This document shows, one piece after another, positions 15,719-22,305 of a stretch of DNA of 27,272 nt; position 1 is the stretch's first letter, and the number at the start of each line of letters is the position of its first letter. A program made the position numbers and the translations under genes. The notes beneath the pieces are model-generated. The model ran no database searches, had not been told where the DNA came from, and worked only from the letters and a program-made list of their open reading frames with translations. Source of the stretch: an uncultured Collinsella sp. (GTDB lineage: Bacteria > Actinomycetota > Coriobacteriia > Coriobacteriales > Coriobacteriaceae); contig UQHO01000029.1 of NCBI GenBank assembly GCA_900540995.1, positions 1 through 27,272 of the forward strand. The letters are read 5' to 3'.

Positions 15719-15853
15719 CTAGACAGTGAGACGCTTGCGGCCCTTGGCGCGACGACGGGCGAGCACGGCACGACCACCCTTAGTGGCCATACGGGCACGG
15801 AAGCCATGGGTCTTGGCACGCTTACGCTTATTAGGCTGATACGTACGCTTCAT
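15719..15853 (-). CDS. rpmH: 50S ribosomal protein L34
   Basis: The protein has 44 residues from the ATG at 15853; AGGAGGAAC lies upstream. The sequence MKRTYQPNKRKRAKTHGFRA and the following RMATKGGRAVLARRRAKGRK are diagnostic for L34. The frame stays open 60 bases upstream, but those codons precede the start signal. It is the first gene of the rpmH-rnpA-yidD-yidC-khpB unit and has a strong promoter. Confidence 0.97.
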   Translation of the reverse strand: MKRTYQPNKRKRAKTHGFRARMATKGGRAVLARRRAKGRKRLTV

Positions 15854-15925
15854 CTTAAGTTCCTCCTGCTGCATTTCGAGTGTCCGCGGGGGCGCGGACG
15901 CAGATATAGACACGTGAGCTTGAAG

Positions 15926-15955
15926 ATTGTAGGGAAATCAATGTTCAAATGTCAA
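15926..15955 (-). promoter_or_regulatory. Sigma-70-type promoter of rpmH
   Basis: On the minus strand, TTGACA (15950-15955) and TACAAT (15926-15931) are separated by 18 bases. The -35 is a perfect match and the -10 has one mismatch. Transcription would start near 15919, about 65 bases before the rpmH ATG, in line with high expression of L34. Confidence 0.85.
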
Positions 15956-16198
15956 GAAATCAAAGGTAAAAGGTTGCGCAGTTCACACGGTTCCCCCATA
16001 AGCCGAGCTCGATTTAGCGGTGCATGGCAACTTTTCACGATATTTCATCGAGTTTTCAACAGGTCATGTTGGCAATGTTGAGAACTTTTCGTCCGTTTTC
16101 CAAAGTTTTCAACAGGTTTTGAAAAGTTGTCGAAAGATGAGAAACATTGCACGGTGAGCTACTATTTGTTCGAAACCTTTTGAAAGATTGCGAGCGGC
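15956..16198. promoter_or_regulatory. oriC: Upstream half of oriC: DnaA-box cluster before the ATPase-dnaA unit
   Basis: This AT-rich noncoding stretch holds two exact copies of AGTTTTCAACAGGT (16051-16064 and 16104-16117, 53 bases apart, same direction). A one-mismatch box lies on the minus strand at 16076-16084 (TTCTCAACA as read). A paired module TTTTGAAAAGTTGTCGAAA is at 16117-16135. Weaker relatives are TTTTCACGA (16032-16040) and TTTTCCAAA (about 16096-16104). The clustering near dnaA and the recurrence of the same words in the dnaA-dnaN spacer mark them as DnaA boxes of a variant type. The promoter of the ATPase-dnaA unit must also lie here, although no good -35/-10 pair was seen; DnaA could therefore autoregulate. 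Confidence 0.75.
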
Positions 16199-17470
16199 AT
16201 GTCTGACGACTTTTACACCATGGTCGATTCCGGAGACCCGGCACCCGACAACGAGCACATCACCGGCGTGCGCGAAGAGCGTGAGGAAGGCGAGCAGACG
16301 ACCACGCAGGCGCCAAAAGCCATGTACGCCGCGCGCATCGCCGTCTATGACGATATGCTGTCGACACCGCGTGTGATCGTCATTGATCCGCAAGATGTCC
16401 GCACGTATTTGGAAGAGACGACCAACACCGTCTACCAGTGCATGAAAGAACAAGGTGGCCATATCTCGCTCATGGTCATCCGCGAGATTGTCGAAAACTT
16501 TATCCACGCGCACTTTGCCGAGCCCATCATCTCGATTCTGGACGGCGGAGACACCATCCGCTTTGCTGATCAAGGACCCGGCATCGACGACAAGGAGCGT
16601 GCTTTCGACTTTGGCGTTACCAGCGCAAACAGCAAGATGAAGCGCTATATCCGTGGAACCGGAGCCGGGTTTCCCATGGTGCAGGAGTATTTGGAAAACG
16701 CCGGCGGGGCGGTGTCCATCGAGGACAACATGGGCAACGGCACCGTGGTTACGGTAAGCCTGGACCCTAAACGCGTGCAGGAAATCGAACGCGCCGGCGG
16801 GCGCGGTGCTGCCGTGCGGCCCGAGACGGAGCAACCCGCATATCCCCTGCCGGGAGCTTTTGCGCAGCAGCCCATGGCAACGCAACAGATGCAGCCCCGC
16901 GTGGGACAGATGCAGCAGCCCGGAATGCTTCCCACACAAGAGCCCCAGGCGACTTCGATGTCGATGGCGCCAAACATGCCAGAGGCCATGCCGCTGGCAG
17001 ATCAGGATGCAGCAGCAATGCAGCAGGCGACGGGAGCAGCGGATGGCCAGCAAATGGGCTATCAGCCGTACCAACAGGGATATCCATATCAGCAGATGCC
17101 GCCACTGGGGTATGGCCAGCAGATGCCTCTGCAGCCTTACCAACAGTGGCCTCAAAGTTTTCAACAGCAAATGCCGCCGATGCAGAGTTCTCAACAACCA
17201 GCAGCTCAAATGATGTATCCTAATGCAGCAAATCAGTATGCGCAGCCACAACCGGACGTGTTCGTAAGCGATCGCGGCAACGCCGCGCTGGGCTATCTGG
17301 CGCAAAATCAAGCGTGCGGTGCAACCGATCTGGCGAGGGCGTTTGGAAACTCGGCCCCTACTTGGTCACGCACGCTCAATGACTTGGCGCAGGCCGGCTT
17401 GGTCATCAAGCATGGCCAGAAATACCATCTGACCGAACTCGGCGCCGCTCGCGTGCGAGCTCAGAGCTAA
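16199..17470 (+). CDS. Unknown origin-linked protein: GHKL ATPase domain, Gln/Met/Pro-rich linker, winged helix
   Basis: The protein has 423 residues; the ATG at 16199 has only a weak start signal. Residues about 85-190 are a Bergerat-type (GHKL/HATPase) ATP-binding domain: N-box REIVENFIHAH with Glu96 and Asn100, G1 box ADQGPGID with Asp124, FDFGVTS at 137-143, and G2 box RGTGAGFPMV at 152-160. No phospho-acceptor histidine domain or membrane segment is present, so it looks closer to anti-sigma-factor-type kinases than to a sensor kinase. Residues about 200-352 are a disordered linker rich in Gln, Met, Pro and Tyr. Residues about 355-420 form a winged helix of MarR/ArsR type (ALGYLAQNQACGATDLARAF, then LAQAGLVIKHGQKYHLTELG). 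It lies between rpmH and dnaA, 15 bases before dnaA, so both share a transcript. A role in initiation or dnaA control is inferred from position only. Confidence 0.85.
   Translation: MSDDFYTMVDSGDPAPDNEHITGVREEREEGEQTTTQAPKAMYAARIAVYDDMLSTPRVIVIDPQDVRTYLEETTNTVYQCMKEQGGHISLMVIREIVENFIHAHFAEPIISILDGGDTIRFADQGPGIDDKERAFDFGVTSANSKMKRYIRGTGAGFPMVQEYLENAGGAVSIEDNMGNGTVVTVSLDPKRVQEIERAGGRGAAVRPETEQPAYPLPGAFAQQPMATQQMQPRVGQMQQPGMLPTQEPQATSMSMAPNMPEAMPLADQDAAAMQQATGAADGQQMGYQPYQQGYPYQQMPPLGYGQQMPLQPYQQWPQSFQQQMPPMQSSQQPAAQMMYPNAANQYAQPQPDVFVSDRGNAALGYLAQNQACGATDLARAFGNSAPTWSRTLNDLAQAGLVIKHGQKYHLTELGAARVRAQS
17158..17196 (+). promoter_or_regulatory. DnaA-box-like words inside the linker-coding region
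   Basis: An exact TTTTCAACA (17158-17166) and a one-mismatch TTCTCAACA (17188-17196) lie 30 bases apart in the Gln-rich linker codons, about 300 bases before dnaA. Gln codons (CAA/CAG) make such words easier to hit by chance, so function is uncertain. Confidence 0.35.
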
Positions 17471-17485
17471 AGAACGGGAGAGACA

Positions 17486-19192
17486 GTGGACGAGGAAGCA
17501 AGCATCATCCTGGGGGATGCCATCGCCTTTTGCCAGCGCGACGGCCAAGATGCACGCCTCATCAACATGCTGGGGCAATCGCGCGCCATAAGCCTGACCG
17601 AAGATACGCTCACGATCGAGGCCCCCTCGCGCTTTGCCATCGCGCAGCTCAAAAAGCATCAGCCGACTATTGAGGCCTATCTGGAAGAAATCGCCTTTGC
17701 GCCGATCGCGCTCGATATCGTGGCACCGCAAGGCACCGCAGCGGAATCCGCCACGGCTCCCGCTGCTTCCCCGGCGGTGCCGGCCTCCGCAGGCGACGTG
17801 CCGACAATCGAGCACCAGCACAGCGATGTTTCCCGTGAAACCATGGCACCGTTGCCGACCGCCGCTGCGACGTCAACGAACGCACCCGTCACGCACATGC
17901 CCATCGCTCACGACGCAGCGGCGGGCGCGGATTCGGGCATTGCAATCAAGAACACGCTCTCGGCCGATGATTTTCGTCGCATGATGAACCAGATGAAGGG
18001 CGGAGCGCCGACTAAGTCCACGCAAGCTGCGACCCCCGCTTCACCCATGCCAGCACCGACCGTACCGGCCGAGCAGAATACGGATGGAGCCCCGCTCGCC
18101 GCGAACTCAAAATTTACCTTTGAGAACTTTGTCTACGGCCCCGAGAACAGCCATGCCTATCGCTCGGCACTCAAGTTTGCCGCCCTCGCGGACGAGCGCG
18201 GCACGTGCACATCACTGTTCATCTACGGCAAATCGGGCCTGGGCAAGACGCACCTGCTGCTTGCTATCAAAAACGAGCTCGCCGAGAAGTCGCCCGAGAT
18301 CAAGGTCAAGTATGCCAACTCCCAGGCATATCTGGACGACCTGATGACCGAGTTCGACCGCCAAAAGAAGAGCAACGCCCCCATCATGCAGGCGTACCAC
18401 GGCGTGGACGTGCTCATCATCGATGACATCCAAAACATCATCGGCAAGCGCGCGAGCGTGGACTACTTTTTCCAGCTCATGGACGAGTTCATCCGCAACA
18501 ACAAGAAGGTCGTCATCGCGGCAGACCGCGCCCCCAAGGACCTGAGCATGGACGAGCGTCTGACCAGCCGCTTCAACGCCGGCATGCTCTGCCTGGTCGC
18601 AGAGCCCAGCTACGAGATGAAATACAAGATCTTGCAGCGCTATTACGAGAACACCATCGTCGCCGCTCCCGAGGCAGGCGACGACTCGCTGCTGGCGGCC
18701 TATGGGGGCGACAGCGGGCACCTGACCGACGAGCACTTTAAACACATGGCCGAGGTCTCGGGCACCAACATCCGCGAACTCGAGAGCTTTTGCGAGCGCT
18801 GCGCCGGCGAGGCGGGCGACCGCGAGCGCGAGGGCGGGGAGCTCACCTTTGACGATATCGACGCCATCGCCAGTCAGTACTTCGACACATCGGCCAAAAA
18901 GATCAACGTCCAGACGGTTCAGTCCGTCATCGAAGAGCAGTACGGCGTGACGCACGAGGAGCTCATCGGCCCGCGTCGCAACGCCAATATCGCCAAAGCA
19001 CGCCATATCGCTATCTACCTGGCCATCGAGATGTGCGAGATGACGACCACGGCGGTGGGCGCCGAATTTGGCAACCGCAACCACTCGACCGTCAGTACGA
19101 GCTACAAAAAGGTCCAGAAGATGATCCAGGAAGACCGCACCGTCACCGAAGACCTCAAGTCGCTGCGCGATAAAATTACACTGCGCTCGTAG
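17486..19192 (+). CDS. dnaA: Chromosomal replication initiator DnaA, divergent form
   Basis: The protein has 568 residues, about 100 longer than most DnaA proteins; the GTG start is preceded by GGGAG. Domain I (about 1-75) is very divergent. Domain II (about 75-205) is a long Ala/Pro/Thr-rich linker. Domain III is the AAA+ motor, beginning at FTFENFVYGPENSHAY: Walker A GKSGLGKTH at 248-256, Walker B VDVLIIDDIQNI at 307-318, then AADRAPKDLSMDERLTSRF with the sensor and arginine region. Domain IV (about 475-568) binds DNA; KARHIAIYLAIEM is recognisable, but the recognition motif is RNHSTV at 531-536 instead of RDHTTV. It opens DNA at oriC and loads the replicative helicase. It lies 15 bases after the ATPase/winged-helix gene. 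A parS-like word lies in the domain II codons. Confidence 0.95.
   Translation: MDEEASIILGDAIAFCQRDGQDARLINMLGQSRAISLTEDTLTIEAPSRFAIAQLKKHQPTIEAYLEEIAFAPIALDIVAPQGTAAESATAPAASPAVPASAGDVPTIEHQHSDVSRETMAPLPTAAATSTNAPVTHMPIAHDAAAGADSGIAIKNTLSADDFRRMMNQMKGGAPTKSTQAATPASPMPAPTVPAEQNTDGAPLAANSKFTFENFVYGPENSHAYRSALKFAALADERGTCTSLFIYGKSGLGKTHLLLAIKNELAEKSPEIKVKYANSQAYLDDLMTEFDRQKKSNAPIMQAYHGVDVLIIDDIQNIIGKRASVDYFFQLMDEFIRNNKKVVIAADRAPKDLSMDERLTSRFNAGMLCLVAEPSYEMKYKILQRYYENTIVAAPEAGDDSLLAAYGGDSGHLTDEHFKHMAEVSGTNIRELESFCERCAGEAGDREREGGELTFDDIDAIASQYFDTSAKKINVQTVQSVIEEQYGVTHEELIGPRRNANIAKARHIAIYLAIEMCEMTTTAVGAEFGNRNHSTVSTSYKKVQKMIQEDRTVTEDLKSLRDKITLRS
17827..17842. promoter_or_regulatory. parS-like site inside dnaA
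   Basis: TGTTTCCCGTGAAACC matches parS at 14 of 16 positions. It encodes part of VSRET in the disordered domain II, where the protein sequence should be free to vary. It could recruit ParB near dnaA, or be chance. Confidence 0.4.
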
Positions 19193-19204
19193 GGAAATAG
19201 AGAC

Positions 19205-19226
19205 ACCTGTTGAAAACTTGTCGAAA
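19205..19226 (-). promoter_or_regulatory. oriC: Strong DnaA box with paired weak box, downstream half of oriC
   Basis: The minus strand carries the same AGTTTTCAACAGGT word (19205-19218) found twice upstream, here in the opposite direction. Together with the adjoining TTGTCGAAA it forms the plus-strand module TGTTGAAAACTTGTCGAAA (19208-19226), which matches 16117-16135 at 17 of 19 positions. Confidence 0.75.
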
Positions 19227-19362
19227 CCACGGGCATAAGGTGTCTAAAACCCAACCTGCGGTGATGAAAAGTTTTGCGCAGGTTTTGAACGTGGAAAACC
19301 ACCCCTGTTGCACACAGGTTGCTGTCGATTCTCTTTCTGGGTCTGACCTGCGTCTTTGGGAG

Positions 19363-19430
19363 TAATCAACAGTTTCGTCAGTGCTATTACTATTATTAAG
19401 ATATTTATATCTATAGAAAGGTATTAAAAG
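19363..19430 (+). promoter_or_regulatory. oriC: Predicted unwinding site: tandem boxes, DnaA-trios and AT-rich stretch
   Basis: A box-like TAATCAACA (19363-19371) abuts a weaker GTTTCGTCA (19372-19380) and a GTG spacer. Then come five triplets CTA TTA CTA TTA TTA (19384-19398), whose complement reads 3'-GAT/AAT-5', the DnaA-trio pattern that DnaA grips as single strand. The next 32 bases to the dnaN start are almost all A/T. The order box, spacer, trio, AT-rich DNA is that of known bacterial basal unwinding systems. The dnaN ribosome-binding site (GAAAGG) lies at its end. Confidence 0.7.
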
Positions 19431-20534
19431 ATGAAGTTCACCGTCAGCCAGAGCTCGCTTACACAAGCCATCGGCGTCGTTATGAAGGGTGTCGCTTCGG
19501 CATCCACCCTCCCCATCCTGTCGGGCGTGCTCGTTAAGGCCCAAGACGGCATCTTGGAATTCCAGACCTCTAACTACACCATCTCGATCCGTCATCGCAT
19601 CGCGGCGCATGTCGAAGAAGAGGGCGAGATGGTTATCCCCTGTAAGATGCTCTCCAATATCACCAAGACCCTCCCCGATGCCCCGGTCACCTTTGAGCTG
19701 TCCGAGCGCCAGGTGCTGATTGGTTGCGAGAAGAGCTCTTTTAGGCTGAACACGCTCGATGCCAATGACTTCCCCGAGTTTCCGGCCTATGCCATCGAGA
19801 GTGCCGTGGAGCTGCCGACCGATGTCTTGTCCGAAATGGTCGGCCGCGTGTGGCGCGTCACCTCGACCGACAAGGCCCGCCCCATCCTGGGCGGCGTGCA
19901 CATGAAGGTCGAGAACAACACCGTGCGCCTGGTGGCGACCGATTCCTTCCGCTTGGCCGTGTGCGATACACAGGTCGAGACCTCAACCCTCGAGGGCTCC
20001 TTTGAACTCAACGTTCCGGCCGACGCCTTTAACGACGCGCTGAACATCATGGCCAGCCAGGCGACCATCATGATCGGGGCTACCGACACCCAGGTCGTCT
20101 TTGAGGCCGGCAACACCACCTACGTGTCGCGCCGCATCGAGGGCGTGTACCCCAACTATAAGCAGCTCATCCCCGATTCGTGCGTGACGAGCGTCAAGAT
20201 CGACGTCGCCGCTTTTAACGCCGCCCTCAAGCGCGTGGCCGTTATCGCGAGCGCCAACCCCGCCGTCAAGTTCGAGATCGATGTCGAGAACGGGCAGATG
20301 GGCCTGTCCTCCATTTCCAATGACCAGGACCTTGCGCAGGAGACGATCGATGTCGAGGCCGAGGGCGAGTCGGGTACCATCGCCTTCAACTACCATTACA
20401 TCTTCGGCTGCCTCAATGCCCTGTCCAAGGAGAAGGAGATCACGCTGGAGCTCAAGAGCTACTCGCAGGCGGGCATCTTTAAGTCCTACGATAAGATCAA
20501 CTACCTGTACCTGGTCATGCCGGTCCGCATCTAG
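19431..20534 (+). CDS. dnaN: DNA polymerase III beta sliding clamp
   Basis: The protein has 367 residues, the normal clamp length; GAAAGG precedes the ATG. DnaN is a ring-shaped dimer that holds polymerase and many other proteins on DNA. The N-terminal MKFTVSQSSLTQAIGVVMKG, the TLPILSGVLV motif, the second-domain TDKARPILGGVHMKVENN with VATDSFRLAV, and the C-terminal YLVMPVRI are all characteristic. The last residues form the hydrophobic pocket region that binds clamp-binding motifs. It follows the dnaA-dnaN spacer and is probably transcribed from a promoter in the AT-rich stretch and by read-through from dnaA. Confidence 0.97.
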   Translation: MKFTVSQSSLTQAIGVVMKGVASASTLPILSGVLVKAQDGILEFQTSNYTISIRHRIAAHVEEEGEMVIPCKMLSNITKTLPDAPVTFELSERQVLIGCEKSSFRLNTLDANDFPEFPAYAIESAVELPTDVLSEMVGRVWRVTSTDKARPILGGVHMKVENNTVRLVATDSFRLAVCDTQVETSTLEGSFELNVPADAFNDALNIMASQATIMIGATDTQVVFEAGNTTYVSRRIEGVYPNYKQLIPDSCVTSVKIDVAAFNAALKRVAVIASANPAVKFEIDVENGQMGLSSISNDQDLAQETIDVEAEGESGTIAFNYHYIFGCLNALSKEKEITLELKSYSQAGIFKSYDKINYLYLVMPVRI

Positions 20535-20543
20535 CGCTGCGCT

Positions 20544-21650
20544 ATGACCATGTTCGCCCGCGATCTTTCCGTCGCGCACTACCGCAGCTTCGATAGCTAT
20601 CGCCTTGCCCTGGACGAGGGCGTGACGATACTTGCGGGACCCAACGCGGCGGGAAAGACCAATCTCATAGAGGCGCTGCAGCTGCTGACGAGCGGCGCCT
20701 CGTTTAGGCATCCGACCGCAGCGGAGCTCGTCCATGACGGCGTGGGCTCGTGCAAGATCGAGCTGAGGCTCGAGGGCGACGGCCGCGTGCTTGATATGGG
20801 ATTGAGCGCGGAGGACGGTAAGCGCTCGTTTAGCCGCAACGGCAAGAGATGCTCTGCCGCTGGTGTGCGCGGGGTTCTGCCGAGTGTGCTGTTTTGCCCC
20901 GACCATCTGGACATGGTTAAGCGAGGCGCCAGTGTGCGCCGCGCCGCCCTCGATGACTTTGGCATGCAGCTGAGCGCACGCTATGCCGATCTTGCGAGCA
21001 CCTATGGGCGCTGCGTGACCCAGCGTAACGCCTTGCTCAAGGAGACCTGGTGCTGCCGCGAGATGCTCGGCGCGTGGAACGATTCGATTGCCCGCGCGGG
21101 CTCGGCCCTGCTCGTGCACCGGTTAGCCCTGCTCGACCGGCTGGCGGGCCATGTGCACACTGCCTACGGGCAAGTGGCGTCAGGTGAGGCCGCCAACGTG
21201 ACCTATGCGTCCACGCTGGGGGATTTGCCCCAGGTCGAGGATCGCGAAGAGCTGAAGGGTTGGGCGTACGAGTGCATGCTGGCTGCCCTTGACGAGCATG
21301 CCGACGAGGAAATTCGCCGCGGCGTGACGTTGGTGGGACCGCATCGCGACGAGATTGAGTTTACCGTGGCGGGTCGCTCCGCCCGTTCATTTGCCAGCCA
21401 AGGACAGCAGCGCACGCTGGTGCTGTCCTGGAAGGTGGCCGAGGTCGCCGTGGCTCGCGATGTCCTGGGCACCGCCCCACTGCTGCTTCTGGACGACGTG
21501 ATGAGCGAGCTCGACGGCGAGCGTCGCGGCGCTTTCCTGCGGCTGATCGGCGATGATATCCAGACGGTCATAACTACGACCAACCTGGGGTACTTTACCG
21601 ATGACCTGCTTGATCGAGCCAAGGTGGTGAGCATGGGTGAGACGTGCTAA
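20544..21650 (+). CDS. recF: DNA replication/repair protein RecF
   Basis: The protein has 368 residues. RecF is an SMC-like ATPase that, with RecO and RecR, helps load RecA at gaps and stalled forks. Walker A is GPNAAGKT at 32-39. The ABC-type signature and Walker B region are near the C-terminus (LLLLDDVMSELD at about 313-324), with a preceding FASQGQQRTLVLSWK motif. The start is nine bases after the dnaN stop; either the first ATG or the one two codons later could be used. The end overlaps the next gene by 14 bases. Confidence 0.95.
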   Translation: MTMFARDLSVAHYRSFDSYRLALDEGVTILAGPNAAGKTNLIEALQLLTSGASFRHPTAAELVHDGVGSCKIELRLEGDGRVLDMGLSAEDGKRSFSRNGKRCSAAGVRGVLPSVLFCPDHLDMVKRGASVRRAALDDFGMQLSARYADLASTYGRCVTQRNALLKETWCCREMLGAWNDSIARAGSALLVHRLALLDRLAGHVHTAYGQVASGEAANVTYASTLGDLPQVEDREELKGWAYECMLAALDEHADEEIRRGVTLVGPHRDEIEFTVAGRSARSFASQGQQRTLVLSWKVAEVAVARDVLGTAPLLLLDDVMSELDGERRGAFLRLIGDDIQTVITTTNLGYFTDDLLDRAKVVSMGETC

Positions 21651-22200
21651 TTACGAGCGCGAGAGCGAGACAGTCGCCTTCAGCGGGTTTTTGAACGCAG
21701 AGCGCCAGCGCATCCTGGCGGCTGCGACCTCCGAGCGCCGTGCGCAGATGGAGGCTGCCGAGGAGTCGCGCACGGTCTATCGCGCATGGAACGCGGTGTG
21801 CTCGGGCACGCGCGAGGGACGGCATGTGACGGGACTGCGCTACCTGCCCGAGTCCAATGAGCTGCTGGTGTATCTCGACTCGCCCTCGTGGACGCAGGAA
21901 ATGACGCTGTTGCGCGAGATCATCCGCGCGCGCATGGAGCGCGCCGGTGCGCATGTGGACGGCCTGGTGTTCAAAACCACCGCGCCCGGTCACACGCCGC
22001 CCGCCGCCAAGGAACGCCTGCGCCCGGCGGCGACCGAGCGACCGCCGGCCCCGCACGCTGACCTAAGTGAGGCCGAGCGTACCGAGATCGAGCGCCAAGT
22101 GGCGCCCATCGAAGACCAAAAACTGCGCGAGGCCCTCGAGAATGCCATGAGAGCCAGTGCCGAGTGGGCCAAGGGCGTGCAAAGCAAAAAAGAGCCTTAA
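21637..22200 (+). CDS. DUF721 protein, likely DciA-type helicase loader
   Basis: The protein has 187 residues from a GTG that overlaps the recF end by 14 bases. The DUF721 core lies at about 45-125: VYRAWNAVCSGTREGRHVTG, then LLVYLDSPSWTQEMTLLREI. This fold in DciA binds the replicative helicase DnaB and helps its loading in bacteria lacking DnaC/DnaI. The C-terminal half is an Ala/Pro/Glu-rich tail with a charged helix, probably flexible. The order recF-DUF721-gyrB is common in actinobacteria. The core is recognised by its Trp-Ser/Trp-Thr pattern and context; the loader role is from family knowledge. Confidence 0.8.
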   Translation: MRRANYERESETVAFSGFLNAERQRILAAATSERRAQMEAAEESRTVYRAWNAVCSGTREGRHVTGLRYLPESNELLVYLDSPSWTQEMTLLREIIRARMERAGAHVDGLVFKTTAPGHTPPAAKERLRPAATERPPAPHADLSEAERTEIERQVAPIEDQKLREALENAMRASAEWAKGVQSKKEP

Positions 22201-22228
22201 ATCGCATCTGGTGGCCTTGTAGAGCCAA

Positions 22229-22257
22229 ATACCCTCGTTCCCGAGGGTATTTTTTTA
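22229..22257 (+). terminator. Terminator after the recF-DUF721 genes
   Basis: ATACCCTCG and CGAGGGTAT form a perfect 9-bp stem (22229-22237 with 22242-22250) with a TTCC loop, followed by a run of seven more T. It lies 28 bases after the stop codon and separates the dnaN-recF unit from gyrB. Confidence 0.92.
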
Positions 22258-22305
22258 CGATAAACTAGTAAGGCTGTACACATTTTCTTGACTGAAGGAG
22301 GACGT

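Noticed and set aside
16109..17311. 400-codon minus-strand frame opposite the ATPase gene
   Set aside because: Its His/Leu/Arg-rich sequence comes from reading Gln/Met codons backwards, and it spans the origin boxes.
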